From: Pyrinomonadaceae bacterium
GTDB lineage: Bacteria > Acidobacteriota > Blastocatellia > Pyrinomonadales > Pyrinomonadaceae
Reading direction: 5' to 3'
Assembly (NCBI GenBank): GCA_019186825.1
Contig: JABARP010000017.1
Coordinates: 36,683-100,682, forward strand
Length of the DNA stretch: 64,000 nucleotides
Shown: positions 16,088 through 24,584 of the stretch, in pieces
Position numbering within the stretch: the first letter of the stretch is position 1
Layout of the letters: every line of letters begins with the position of its first letter
Translations under genes and position numbers: made by a program
Notes under the pieces: model-generated
Seen by the model: the letters and a program-made list of their open reading frames with translations, nothing else
What the model was told of the DNA's origin: nothing
Database searches by the model: none

Positions 16088-16777
16088 TTAAAAGATGTCG
16101 TCTTCGTCGTCCTCTGTCTTCGGCTTTTCAACCTTTGGAGCAGTGGGCTTTGCGGCCTTCTTCGGCTTTTCGACCTCATCGCCCTTATTCGGAGCGACGG
16201 AAGTGTGCTTCGTGATGGCGGCCTTGCTCTTCTTTGGGGCAAGGATCGTGAACATCTGATAACCTTCCATCTTTGGTGCGACCTCGATATCGCCGTACTC
16301 CGCAAGCTCGGTCGTCAGACGGGCGAGGATCTTCGCTCCCAGTTCGCGGTGCGTCATTTCGCGTCCGCGGAATGCAATGGCGGCCCGAACCTTGTCACCC
16401 TCAGAGAGCCAACGTTTGGCATTGTCCCGACGGTATTCGTAGTCGTGGTCATCGGTTCCGGGGCGAAACTTGATCTCTTTGACCTGCACCGTCACCTGCT
16501 TCTTCTTCGCTTCGTGAGCCTTTTTCTTTTGCTCATAAAGGAATTTGCCGTAGTCGATGATCTTACAAACCGGCGGTTTCGCGTTGGATGCGATCTCAAC
16601 AAGGTCGAGACCGCGATTCCGTGCTTCCTGGATCGCGTCCCGCGTGTCCATAAGACCGAGCGTTCCGCCGTCTTCGAGGACTACGCGAACCGAAGGAACG
16701 CGAATGCGTTCGTTTGTCCGGTGCTGCGGCTCACGAAACCGCGGCTTGAATCTATTTCCACCAAATCTTCTTGCGAT
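16088..16777 (-). CDS. infC: Translation initiation factor IF-3, AUC start codon
   Basis: A 229-residue IF-3. Conserved N-terminal domain RTNERIRVPSVRVV...DLVEIASNAKPPVCKIIDYGKFLYEQ; C-terminal domain KEIKFRPGTDDHDY, FRGREMTHRELG, MFTILAPKKSKAA. ATG 16651 would delete the first 42 residues, including the conserved RTNERIR. Upstream in frame a TAG lies at 16793-16795, and no ATG, GTG or TTG occurs between it and the domain. ATC at 16775-16777 follows a strong AAGGAGG with four spacer bases, so it is the start. E. coli infC uses AUU, the basis of IF-3 autorepression. The C-terminus has an extra Lys/Pro/Glu/Asp-rich tail of about 35 residues. Confidence 0.93.
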   Translation of the reverse strand: MARRFGGNRFKPRFREPQHRTNERIRVPSVRVVLEDGGTLGLMDTRDAIQEARNRGLDLVEIASNAKPPVCKIIDYGKFLYEQKKKAHEAKKKQVTVQVKEIKFRPGTDDHDYEYRRDNAKRWLSEGDKVRAAIAFRGREMTHRELGAKILARLTTELAEYGDIEVAPKMEGYQMFTILAPKKSKAAITKHTSVAPNKGDEVEKPKKAAKPTAPKVEKPKTEDDEDDIF

Positions 16778-16799
16778 AACGCCTCCTTTTGTCTATATC

Positions 16800-18755
16800 C
16801 TAGCGGCTACGGTTCGTACGCTCTTCATCGATCTTTGCGATGAATTCTTCGAGCGAAATAGCACCGAGGTCGCCTATCTTACGGTCGCGAACCGCGACCT
16901 GTCTATCTTCAAACTCCTTATCCCCGAGGATAAGCATATATGGGATCTTCTGCAGCTGAGCATCGCGGATCTTTGCCCCGATCTTGTCGCTGCGGGAATT
17001 CAATTCTACACGAAAACCCTTGCTGCGAAGGGTTTCGGCGATCTCCGACGCGTAATCATTGATACGGTCCGTGATCGGCAAAACGGCCACCTGCACCGGA
17101 GCGAGCCAGAGAGGGAAGGCCCCGGCATAGTGTTCGATAAGCACACCAAAGAACCGCTCGATCGACCCGAACAAGGCTCGGTGGATCATGAACGGCCGAT
17201 GCTTTTGGTTATCTTCGCCCGTGTATTCAAGCTGAAAACGCTCAGGAAGATTGAAATCCAACTGTATCGTACCGAGCTGCCAGACGCGGCCTATGGCATC
17301 CTCGATCTTAATGTCGATCTTCGGGCCGTAGAATGCGGCCTCTCCTTCGATGCGTTCGTAAGAGATGCCGCGTCCATCAAGAGCTGCGGCAAGCTGTGCT
17401 TCGGCGGACGCCCAATCTTCATCAGCACCAAGATAGCCTTTATTTTCAGCAGTTCCGCGAACGGACAGCTCGAACTTTACGCTTTCAAAGCCATAAATAT
17501 CGAGAACCTTGATGGCAAAATCGAGGCAATCAACGACCTCGTTCTGCACCTGGTCGGGCCGGACGAAAAGATGTGCATCATCGACCGTGAATCCACGTAC
17601 GCGCATCAGGCCGTGAAGCGTTCCCGAGAGTTCAGCACGATAGACCGTGCCCATTTCCGAATAGCGTTGCGGAAGATCACGGTATGAACGCTGGTTCGAT
17701 TTGTAAATGCCGATATGGAAAGGACAATTCATCGGCTTGAGGCGGTATTCCTCGTCCTCGATGCGCGTCGGAGCGTACATGGAATCCGCATAGTTGCCCT
17801 CGTGACCGCTCGTAAACCACAGCTGCCGTTTGGCGATATGCGGCGTGTAGACAAAGCTGTACCCGCGACGCTCGAGCTCCTCTTTCAGAAGCCGCTCCAT
17901 CTCGTTGCGAACGATGCCGCCTTTCGGATGCCAAAGTATGAGGCCTTGGCCGTAATCGTCGTCGATCGAAAAAAGGTCGAGTTCGCGACCGAGCTTGCGA
18001 TGATCACGCTTTTCGGCTTCCTCACGCTGTTTGAGCCAAGCGTCCAATTCAGCCTGCGTCGCGAAGGCAGTGCCGTAGATACGCTGCATCTGCTCGCGCT
18101 CGGCATCTCCGCGCCAGTAAGCTCCGGAAATGGCCAGCAACTTGAAGGCTTTTAGCTTTCCGGTGTGCTGGACGTGCGGGCCGAGACAGAAATCGATGAA
18201 TGGCGAGCCGTCGATGTAGTAGATCGTCGCCTTGTCATCGGCCTTTTCCTCGATGAGCTCGCATTTAAGCGGCTCATTGCGTTCCGCGAAGATCTTTAAG
18301 ATCTCAGCTTTTTCGACGACCTCTCGGCGGTACTTGAGATCGCGTTTTGCCATCTCCCGCATCTTCTTCTCGATAACTGGAAGGTCATCCGTGGTCAGGT
18401 TCCGCGGGGCGATGATGTCGTAATAAAAACCGTATCGCGGATCGTCGAGCAGTGCCGGGCCAACACCAAGTTTCGTGCCCGGGAAAAGATCAAGAAGTGC
18501 AGCGGCTAGTAGGTGAGCGGTCGAATGGCGTATGACCTCAAGCCCATCACGCGAATCATTCGTGATCGGTTCGATCGAAATGGCCTCATCAGCAGCAGCA
18601 AGTTCGCGGTTAAGATCGACCTCCTCGCCATTCACCTTGGCGGCGATCGTGTTCTTCAACACATCGCGGTCAAACGCCTTGATGGCATCAATGACCGTCG
18701 CCGGCGCGGGGATCGTGCGCGAGTTTTCGCCAAATTTTACGTTCAGTTCGCTCAT
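16800..18755 (-). CDS. thrS: Threonine-tRNA ligase
   Basis: A 651-residue class II synthetase. Domain order: N-terminal TGS domain (1-65), editing/SAD domain with [11 protein letters not shown] and [18 protein letters not shown], catalytic core with GMVR-equivalent segment [44 protein letters not shown] and [19 protein letters not shown], then the C-terminal anticodon-binding domain. It charges tRNA-Thr and edits mischarged serine. It heads thrS-infC-rpmI-rplT; infC begins 22 bases downstream. No clear Shine-Dalgarno precedes ATG 18755. The leader can form a hairpin (18787-18833). Confidence 0.96.
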   Translation of the reverse strand: MSELNVKFGENSRTIPAPATVIDAIKAFDRDVLKNTIAAKVNGEEVDLNRELAAADEAISIEPITNDSRDGLEVIRHSTAHLLAAALLDLFPGTKLGVGPALLDDPRYGFYYDIIAPRNLTTDDLPVIEKKMREMAKRDLKYRREVVEKAEILKIFAERNEPLKCELIEEKADDKATIYYIDGSPFIDFCLGPHVQHTGKLKAFKLLAISGAYWRGDAEREQMQRIYGTAFATQAELDAWLKQREEAEKRDHRKLGRELDLFSIDDDYGQGLILWHPKGGIVRNEMERLLKEELERRGYSFVYTPHIAKRQLWFTSGHEGNYADSMYAPTRIEDEEYRLKPMNCPFHIGIYKSNQRSYRDLPQRYSEMGTVYRAELSGTLHGLMRVRGFTVDDAHLFVRPDQVQNEVVDCLDFAIKVLDIYGFESVKFELSVRGTAENKGYLGADEDWASAEAQLAAALDGRGISYERIEGEAAFYGPKIDIKIEDAIGRVWQLGTIQLDFNLPERFQLEYTGEDNQKHRPFMIHRALFGSIERFFGVLIEHYAGAFPLWLAPVQVAVLPITDRINDYASEIAETLRSKGFRVELNSRSDKIGAKIRDAQLQKIPYMLILGDKEFEDRQVAVRDRKIGDLGAISLEEFIAKIDEERTNRSR

Positions 18756-18786
18756 ATTATTGTTAATTGTAAATTTCCATTGAGAA

Positions 18787-18833
18787 TTGGTCAGAAACCA
18801 ACCACCAGCAGCCTAAAAGCCGCTGAGGACCAA
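18787..18833 (-). promoter_or_regulatory. Possible thrS leader hairpin
   Basis: Upstream of thrS on the minus strand, TTGGTC (18833-18828) pairs with GACCAA (18792-18787), and inside it AGCGGC pairs with GCTGCT. The structure ends about 30 bases before the start codon. In E. coli the thrS leader imitates tRNA-Thr and binds ThrRS, but no tRNA-like anticodon arm can be asserted here. The rest of the 18834-18941 gap holds nothing I can assign. Confidence 0.3.
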
Positions 18834-18941
18834 CCAATTAACGATCTGGCAAATTGCCAATTAACAACTTCCTACTACTAAAATGATCGGATCCTATAAG
18901 AGCGACTTTGCTGCGGGTGAATCGTTGCACACCCTAATTGT

Positions 18942-18961
18942 CCCGCCGAACTAGCGGCGGG
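18942..18961. terminator. GC-rich hairpin behind tRNA-Val
   Basis: CCCGCCG (18942-18948), a 6-base loop and CGGCGGG (18955-18961) form a perfect 7-bp stem downstream of the minus-strand tRNA-Val. It is followed on that strand by ACAATTAG, so a U-tract is missing and termination is only a guess. Confidence 0.3.
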
Positions 18962-19019
18962 TCGTAGTAGTTATCCAAAAAGCAAAGTTCTTTGAAAGCA
19001 TCTTATCGGAAAATATAAA

Positions 19020-19094
<75 letters not shown>

Positions 19095-19251
19095 GCATCG
19101 CTTCTAGTTATTGAAAACAAAGTAAAAAGCGAACCTAAAGAATGCCAAAGATACAGCGGTAGTGTCAAGGGAAGAAGGGCTCAAACGCGCGAGGTTTTTG
19201 ATGCTGAAACCGTCAAATGAACGAGATCGAGCCCCGGATTCATGCCAAACG

Positions 19252-20205
19252 CTATGATACGCCCGTGCAGAAGCGATGCATTGCCACCGCGACAAGTTTT
19301 GCGGTACGGTCGTCGATATCGTATTTCGGATTCATCTCGCTGAATTCGATCAGCTTTGTGTTCGCGAGGCTCGCTGCGTATTTTACGAGCTGTATGAATT
19401 CGCCCGCGCGGAGCCCTAGCGGTGATGGAGCAGAAACGCCGGGCGAATCGGCGGAACGCACGACGTCCATATCGAACCCGAAGAAAGTATTCAGCGATGA
19501 GCTCTGGCCAATGAACTTGTTTCGGATGCTTTCTCGAAGCTCGATATCGGCCTCGGACCGGGAGCGAACCAGCTCAAGGCTGATGCGGTTGACGCCGAGG
19601 TCGCGAATGTATTCGTAATAGATCGGCGAGGCGAGATGCGATTGAAAACCGACCTCATAGAAATATTTAGGCAAGAGAAGGCCATCGTCGAGAAGCTGTC
19701 GGTATGGCGTGCCGCTGTTTCGCTCTTCAGAAACACGCACGTCGAGATGAGCATCTACATTGACCGCGATCCACCAATCCCGCCCAAAAACCTCAGACAT
19801 TGCCTTCCCGTCCGCATACGAGATGTCATTTCCACCGCCGAGCACGATCACCCGCCTTCCTTCGTGCAGGACGGCCTTGACGACTTCGGTCATTGCATCA
19901 TGAGTGGCCTCGAGTGAACCCGCCCATTTCACGTCACCGAGGTCGAATATGCGTTTGCGGATATTAAAGGTTGTGAGTTTGTAGAATTGCCGGCGTATCG
20001 CGTTTGGAGCCTCGGCGGCACCGACGCGGCCACCATTTCGCCTCACCCCTTCATCCTGAGGGCAACCGATGATGACAATATCGGCGTTGTCGTAATGGTC
20101 CGCGGTGTGACGGACAAATTCGCCCAAACGAGGGTCGTTCGGGTCATTGCGCGAGAAAAACACAGATCCTTCGGGCCGCGAGGTGAGATCGAATTGTGTG
20201 CTCAT
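19252..20205 (-). CDS. Arginase-family hydrolase, probable formimidoylglutamase
   Basis: A 317-residue ureohydrolase-fold protein. Motifs: IIGCPQDEGVRRNGGRVGAA near the N-terminus, VIVLGGGNDISY, NVDAHLDVR and FGFDMDVV. DAHLD and DMD supply the usual manganese ligands, but the first ligand motif (GGDHS or GGGHE in most members) is GGGND, replacing the histidine by asparagine. Because hutU, hutI and hutH lie nearby, hydrolysis of formiminoglutamate (HutG) is the likeliest role. ATG 20205 is preferred over 20235: an extended -10 lies at 20214-20222, between the two, which would make this start almost leaderless. Confidence 0.75.
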   Translation of the reverse strand: MSTQFDLTSRPEGSVFFSRNDPNDPRLGEFVRHTADHYDNADIVIIGCPQDEGVRRNGGRVGAAEAPNAIRRQFYKLTTFNIRKRIFDLGDVKWAGSLEATHDAMTEVVKAVLHEGRRVIVLGGGNDISYADGKAMSEVFGRDWWIAVNVDAHLDVRVSEERNSGTPYRQLLDDGLLLPKYFYEVGFQSHLASPIYYEYIRDLGVNRISLELVRSRSEADIELRESIRNKFIGQSSSLNTFFGFDMDVVRSADSPGVSAPSPLGLRAGEFIQLVKYAASLANTKLIEFSEMNPKYDIDDRTAKLVAVAMHRFCTGVS

Positions 20206-20213
20206 TTGTTGAG

Positions 20214-20222
20214 AGTATAGCA
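20214..20222 (-). promoter_or_regulatory. Extended -10 promoter of the arginase-family gene
   Basis: Minus-strand TGCTATACT (TG-n-TATACT). Transcription would start near 20207, two bases before ATG 20205, predicting a leaderless or almost leaderless mRNA. No -35 at normal spacing. Confidence 0.5.
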
Positions 20223-20378
20223 CGCTCGAAGGCAAAATTTACCCTTCTGTTCGCACGCATACAGAAGAAAGTGTTACACTAATGGAGAATTCGGTTCTTG
20301 CAAAGACCGCGGGCTCAATGCTTTCCCCTTCAACAGGTCCGCCTCTCTTCCCAGACAATTCAACAAGAGGAGACTGAT

Positions 20379-20741
20379 ATGAAGAAATTCACGCTTTTTG
20401 CAATGCTGTTTTCGTTCTTTGCAGTTGGATTCATTCTTGCTGCACCGCAAAACGCATCTGCTCAACAATATTATCGGAAAGTACATCGGGCGGGCCGAAC
20501 TTACTGGGTGCCGACTCGAAAGCCGAGCTTTTATCGGCGGCATAGAAACCTGATCAACATCGCGGCAGCGACGGGCGGCGGTGCACTGCTTGGCGGCATA
20601 ATCGGCGGCCGCAAGGGAATGCTGATCGGTTCGGGCATCGGAGCCGGAAGCGGGGCGCTTTACACCTATGCTTTGAAGCCGAAAAAGCGGCATTACCGGA
20701 AGATCCCGAGACATTATCATCGGCAATATCGCCGTTGGTGA
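20379..20741 (+). CDS. Secreted glycine-zipper protein
   Basis: A 120-residue protein. The signal peptide is MKKFTLFAMLFSFFAVGFIL...NASA. The mature part has aromatic/basic ends (YWVPTRKPSFYRRHRN and RHYRKIPRHYHRQYRRW) around a glycine-zipper helix (ATGGGALLGGIIGGRKGMLI, then GSGIGAGSGALY). Such helices often insert into membranes. ATG 20379 is chosen because AAGAGGAG lies 7 bases upstream and the signal peptide begins there. A terminator follows. Function unknown. Confidence 0.75.
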   Translation: MKKFTLFAMLFSFFAVGFILAAPQNASAQQYYRKVHRAGRTYWVPTRKPSFYRRHRNLINIAAATGGGALLGGIIGGRKGMLIGSGIGAGSGALYTYALKPKKRHYRKIPRHYHRQYRRW

Positions 20742-20771
20742 AGATTGGGATGGCACCGAAGCTGGTATTCG

Positions 20772-20810
20772 AAACGGATGCGATCTTGTGTTGCATCCGT
20801 TTTGCATTTT
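20772..20810 (+). terminator. Rho-independent terminator after the glycine-zipper gene
   Basis: AAACGGATGC and GCATCCGTTT form a 10-bp stem with an 11-base loop, followed by TTGCATTTT. It lies 30 bases after the stop at 20741. Confidence 0.8.
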
Positions 20811-20848
20811 AGGAAGAAGCGGGGAATTCGAACTTTGCCGTTTACGGA

Positions 20849-21391
20849 TCACCGCACGCGGCTTTCACGCGTTACCCACCAGCGTGCAATAACCGGCAGG
20901 AGAACTACCTGGCCGAGAGCGGTCGGAATGCCAGGCACCAGAGCGGCCTTTGCGTACTCAAAAAATGGCTGAGCTACCGCAGCGGTTGCAAGCACGATCG
21001 CAACGAAAACGAGGCGACCGCCAACGATCGACAGCGCCGTTGAAGCGAACCCGTTCATTCGAAACGTTTGCCTGAATAGTCCGGCAAGGCCGCCATAGGC
21101 GGCGAGTTCGAGTGTCATCGACGGCAGGATGTGCGGCAGCGGATGCCCGGAGATCAAAAAGCTAGCGGCCGGGGCGAGAGCACCGACGATCAGACCTGAA
21201 CGCCATCCATAACAAAGCCCAACGAGGATGACCGGCCAATGCATCGGCAGTAGCAGCCTTACGGGCAAGCCGGCCGCATGAAAACCCGCAGGTAGCAAGA
21301 ACGCCGCGGCGAAAAGCAGAAGAGCTTGTACGGATAGTGCTCGAAGTCCAAAGGACGGGAGTGTGGACGGATGCCCTACGTTGATTTCCAT
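20849..21391 (-). CDS. ECF transporter S component-like membrane protein
   Basis: A 180-residue protein with about five or six hydrophobic helices. The segments LLLPMHWPVILVGLCYGWRSG, GALAPAASFLISGHPLPHILPSM and LELAAYGGLAGLF match the general pattern of energy-coupling-factor transporter substrate-binding (S) components, which bind a vitamin or similar small molecule in the membrane. No ECF ATPase or T component is in the window, so it would rely on a module encoded elsewhere. No riboswitch was recognised upstream that would reveal the substrate. Confidence 0.7.
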   Translation of the reverse strand: MEINVGHPSTLPSFGLRALSVQALLLFAAAFLLPAGFHAAGLPVRLLLPMHWPVILVGLCYGWRSGLIVGALAPAASFLISGHPLPHILPSMTLELAAYGGLAGLFRQTFRMNGFASTALSIVGGRLVFVAIVLATAAVAQPFFEYAKAALVPGIPTALGQVVLLPVIARWWVTRESRVR

Positions 21392-21509
21392 AGGACGGAT
21401 AGTATCAAGCTAACCTCAACCCGTTCAAGCCTATCGGAAGATCCGCACATCGAGGAAACTAACAGAACCGCATGCTTTGTCGTAATTTTGTAACAACCCG
21501 CAAAATCTA

Positions 21510-21538
21510 TTGATAGTTGTTTTGACAGCGCGTATGGT
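21510..21538 (+). promoter_or_regulatory. Promoter of the radical SAM gene
   Basis: TTGATA (21510-21515), a 17-base spacer and TATGGT (21533-21538). The start site would fall at about 21545, the first base of the ATG, so the transcript would be leaderless. Confidence 0.5.
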
Positions 21539-21544
21539 CTAGAA

Positions 21545-23041
21545 ATGCGAGTTCTATTTGCCTACCCGAAATTTCCCGACACCTACTGGAGCTTTCATCA
21601 TGCGTTGTATTTCGAGGGGAAAAAAGCGGCCTTTCCGCCTCTCGGCTTGATGACGATCTCGTCGATGCTTCCTACAGACTGGGAACGGCGTCTTGTGGAC
21701 ACGAACGTGACCGAACTCACGGACGCGGACATCGAGTGGGCAGAAATGGTCTTTTCGAGTGCGATGATCGTGCAAAAGGACTCGCTCGAAGATATCGTGA
21801 ACCGCGCCCGTAAGTTCGGAAAGCGAACGGTCGTTGGTGGGCCATATGTCTCGACCAGCGCAGAGAAACTGCCCGACGCCGACCATATTTTCGTGGGCGA
21901 GGCCGAAGATACTTTTCCTGAGTTCCTTCGCGAGCTTGAGCTTGGCATTCCGGCAAAGGTTTATAGGGCCGAGACAAGGCCTTCGCTCGCCGAGACGCCT
22001 CCGCCGGACTACAGTTTGATCGATCTATCGAACTACAGCTCGATGAACCTGCAATATTCGCGCGGATGCCCTTTCAACTGCGAGTTCTGCGACATTATCG
22101 AGATCTACGGCCGCGTACCTCGCACAAAGTCGCCGGAGCAGATGCTGAATGAGCTTGACCATCTGAAAGAGGCGGGTTGGCGCGGTCCGGTATTCATTGT
22201 TGACGACAATTTTATCGGGAACAAGAAGAACGTGCGATTCCTGATGCCGAAGCTGATCGAGTGGAACGAGACGAATGCGTATCCGTTCTCTTACTTCACC
22301 GAGGCAAGCCTAAATCTTGCCGAGGACGAAGTGCTGCTCGACCAGATGCGAACTGCGGGCTTTAGCCGCGTGTTTGTTGGCATCGAAACGCCGGTAGAGG
22401 AGAGCCTTAAAGAGGCTCAAAAGACGCAGAATACAAAACGCAGCCTAATTGATTCGATCCGGAAGATCCAGGGCTATGGCCTCGAGGTGATGGCCGGCTT
22501 CATAGTTGGCTTTGATAACGACCCGGATGATATTTTCGACCGGCAGATCGATTTTATTCGCAATAGCGCGATCCCGCTCGCGATGGTTGGGTTACTGTCG
22601 GCACTGCCTGACACGCAGCTTTGGCGCAGGCTTGAAAAAGAAGGACGGCTTGTGGGCTATCACTCGGGCAATAATTCTGATTGCTCGATCAACTTCGAAC
22701 CTAAGATGCCGCGAGAGCGTCTTGTTGAAGGCTTTAAGACCGTACTCTCGAATATCTACAGCCCAAAAGAATATTATGCACGGGCCCTGGCGTGCCTGTC
22801 GTACTTTGGCCAAGAACGACGTGACCCGCGGCGGACGACCTTGAGGTCAGATCTAAAAGCTCTCTGGCGAATCATAACCAAGCTCGGTATACGCGACAGG
22901 GAACGCCTGATGTTCTGGAAATACATCTATAAGCTCTTGACCACGAATCGTCGCCAGATAAAACATGGATTGACGCTCGCAGCCATGGGGTACCACTTTC
23001 GAGTGATCACCGAGCGAGCCTGCGGCGCCGGTTTACGCTGA
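21545..23041 (+). CDS. B12-binding-domain radical SAM protein
   Basis: A 498-residue protein. Residues 1-150 form a cobalamin-binding-like Rossmann domain ([20 protein letters not shown]...VVGGPYVST, then [16 protein letters not shown]). The radical SAM core follows with the [4Fe-4S] motif in [12 protein letters not shown] (C-x3-C-x2-C), then [13 protein letters not shown] and FVGIETP. The C-terminal region (about 400-498) is typical of the DUF4070-containing branch. B12-radical SAM enzymes commonly methylate unreactive carbons; hopanoid methylases share the general N-terminal pattern, but no substrate can be assigned. It stands alone and is predicted leaderless. Confidence 0.85.
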   Translation: MRVLFAYPKFPDTYWSFHHALYFEGKKAAFPPLGLMTISSMLPTDWERRLVDTNVTELTDADIEWAEMVFSSAMIVQKDSLEDIVNRARKFGKRTVVGGPYVSTSAEKLPDADHIFVGEAEDTFPEFLRELELGIPAKVYRAETRPSLAETPPPDYSLIDLSNYSSMNLQYSRGCPFNCEFCDIIEIYGRVPRTKSPEQMLNELDHLKEAGWRGPVFIVDDNFIGNKKNVRFLMPKLIEWNETNAYPFSYFTEASLNLAEDEVLLDQMRTAGFSRVFVGIETPVEESLKEAQKTQNTKRSLIDSIRKIQGYGLEVMAGFIVGFDNDPDDIFDRQIDFIRNSAIPLAMVGLLSALPDTQLWRRLEKEGRLVGYHSGNNSDCSINFEPKMPRERLVEGFKTVLSNIYSPKEYYARALACLSYFGQERRDPRRTTLRSDLKALWRIITKLGIRDRERLMFWKYIYKLLTTNRRQIKHGLTLAAMGYHFRVITERACGAGLR

Positions 23042-23068
23042 ACGCAGCTGCGGAAGACTATCCTTGGC

Positions 23069-23563
23069 TCAGTTGGGGAGATAGCTTTCGTTAAAGATGA
23101 ATTCTAGACGCCACGGCAAGTTGCCACTACCTAGAAAGAAGGATCGAACTTCTACGGTACCGACCGTTGTGCCTTTCTGGTACCTAACGTAATGGAGGTC
23201 AAACTTCTTTGGCGTAAGGATGAAGCCTTCAGATAAAAGTCTCTTTTGCATCTCCGCGGCAAGAGCCTGTTCGAGGTCAGAAGCGCCATAATTTTCCTTT
23301 AACTCATCGATCTCTATCATCCAAGCAGCTCTGGCGAAGACGCGCCCATCAACCTTGGTCCAATCCGCTATCCCTCCACCACCTTCAACGCCGTCTATGT
23401 TATTTCCGGCTACCTGTTCAAGGATGTCTACTCTACTCGATGAGGGGCTGAGTCCGCCGCGTTCACTAAAGAATCTGCTGGCGCCCTTAGGAGTTGGGTC
23501 CTGGCCAAATACCGAAAGGTTTATCAAGAAAAGAAACGTCGTGAATAGCAGTAGATATTTCAT
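23069..23563 (-). CDS. Secreted hypothetical protein
   Basis: A 164-residue protein with a clear signal peptide (MKYLLLFTTFLFLINLSVFGQ). The mature part is mixed alpha/beta (KVDGRVFARAAWMIEIDEL, then WRLEFIFNESYLPN). No family recognised. It lies 49 bases beyond the hutU 3' remnant on the same strand, so it was probably the gene next to hutU before the insertion. Confidence 0.65.
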   Translation of the reverse strand: MKYLLLFTTFLFLINLSVFGQDPTPKGASRFFSERGGLSPSSSRVDILEQVAGNNIDGVEGGGGIADWTKVDGRVFARAAWMIEIDELKENYGASDLEQALAAEMQKRLLSEGFILTPKKFDLHYVRYQKGTTVGTVEVRSFFLGSGNLPWRLEFIFNESYLPN

Positions 23564-23612
23564 CTGTTCATCAAATCACATTGCTAAAATCATTCTTCTC
23601 TGCGAAATCGAG

Positions 23613-23730
23613 CTACTGTCCTAGCGTCATTGGTACGGTTACGTCGTTCTTTTCCCCGAATTCGATCGCTTCGTCGTATCCAGCATCGACGTGGCGGATG
23701 ACGCCTATGCTCGGGAGATTACCACAGGAC
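23613..23730 (-). pseudogene. Second, diverged copy of the hutU 3' end
   Basis: The minus strand encodes [20 protein letters not shown] and VTVPMTLGQ up to a TAG at 23613-23615, matching the end of intact HutU ([20 protein letters not shown]...). By my count 81 of 96 bases agree from GGCGTCATCC past the stop; the match continues through TAGCTC after the stop. Upstream, similarity runs on to about GTCCT (23726-23730) but with a one-base length change that breaks the frame. There is no gene body. It is separated from hutU by a complete 264-codon gene. Confidence 0.88.
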
Positions 23731-23784
23731 CCGTTTCCAGATGGTAAGATAATGCGACCGCGTCCTACGCTCGGTCTCGGGGAT

Positions 23785-24579
23785 TCAATAGTAGACAAAA
23801 GACCGGAATTCTAATGTCTCAATATCCCATTTTGATGCTTTGATGTTGTATTCGGGGAGCCCACGGTCTTCGTAATAGTAAGTTACTTTACGCTCGACCC
23901 AGTTTCCATGATCGTCGATCTTATAGTCCGAATAGACCTTTCGGCCCGTACTGTCCGTTCCCGGACCTTTGATGTTGCGTTCTTCGAGGTCTTCAACTAA
24001 AAGACCGTTTCTGTCGTACTTGTACTTATGTTTCTCGATCGCTACCGATGTCTCTTCACGCATTTGTGACACATTGCCGTTATCGTCATACTCAAAGCTC
24101 CTAGTTCGGAAGGGCTTGCCGGTATTGTCGTACTCTTTCTCAGTTTTTACGCGGCCGTTCTTATCGTATTCGTAAACGTAGCGGATCTCATACCGCGGGT
24201 CGGGAGGCGTTAGTTTCTCCTCCTTTTTGAGAGGTTCGGATTGCACCCTCATTACCGTAAATCTCGGCGGCTTAGCCTTCTTTACATAATGAAAGGCCTT
24301 GAAGCCGTCGACGATATCAAAGGCAAGTTCACTTTCGTCAGGATAACGAATTGTTGTGATTCCCCCCGATTCGTCAAAATCTACTTCTTGAAATGTCTTC
24401 CTTGAGTAATCCGGTTTTTCGCCTTTACTTTCGATACCGCGAACCGTTTGGTATTCCTCGCGCATGGATCTGACAGGTCCCTTAACGCCATTCATATCCT
24501 TATCGGACATCTTTGCTTGTCCCTGAACACCGATCAGGGACAAACCTACGACTAAACAAAAGAATATTACTTTCTTCAT
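23785..24579 (-). CDS. Secreted YD-repeat-like protein inserted behind hutU
   Basis: A 264-residue protein with a signal peptide (MKKVIFFCLVVGLSLIGVQG). The mature part contains repeated beta-strand units with tyrosine and aspartate (YVYEYDKNGRVKTEKEYDNT, SFEYDDNGNVSQMREE, YKYDRNGLLVEDLEE, SDYKIDDHGNWVERKVTYYY), resembling YD/RHS-type repeats. Function unknown; a surface or cell-envelope role is likely. It starts 5 bases after the hutU stop on the same strand and is followed by a second copy of the hutU 3' end. Codons look A/T-richer than in hutU. Confidence 0.75.
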   Translation of the reverse strand: MKKVIFFCLVVGLSLIGVQGQAKMSDKDMNGVKGPVRSMREEYQTVRGIESKGEKPDYSRKTFQEVDFDESGGITTIRYPDESELAFDIVDGFKAFHYVKKAKPPRFTVMRVQSEPLKKEEKLTPPDPRYEIRYVYEYDKNGRVKTEKEYDNTGKPFRTRSFEYDDNGNVSQMREETSVAIEKHKYKYDRNGLLVEDLEERNIKGPGTDSTGRKVYSDYKIDDHGNWVERKVTYYYEDRGLPEYNIKASKWDIETLEFRSFVYY

Positions 24580-24584
24580 CTGAG

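Noticed and set aside
16557..17687. 376-codon plus-strand reading frame opposite infC and thrS
   Set aside because: Shadow of two highly conserved genes.
23613..23798. Independent 61-residue gene
   Set aside because: Only its last 32 residues resemble a protein, and they match the HutU C-terminus; the first part overlaps the end of the inserted gene and has a frame break relative to hutU. It is a remnant.
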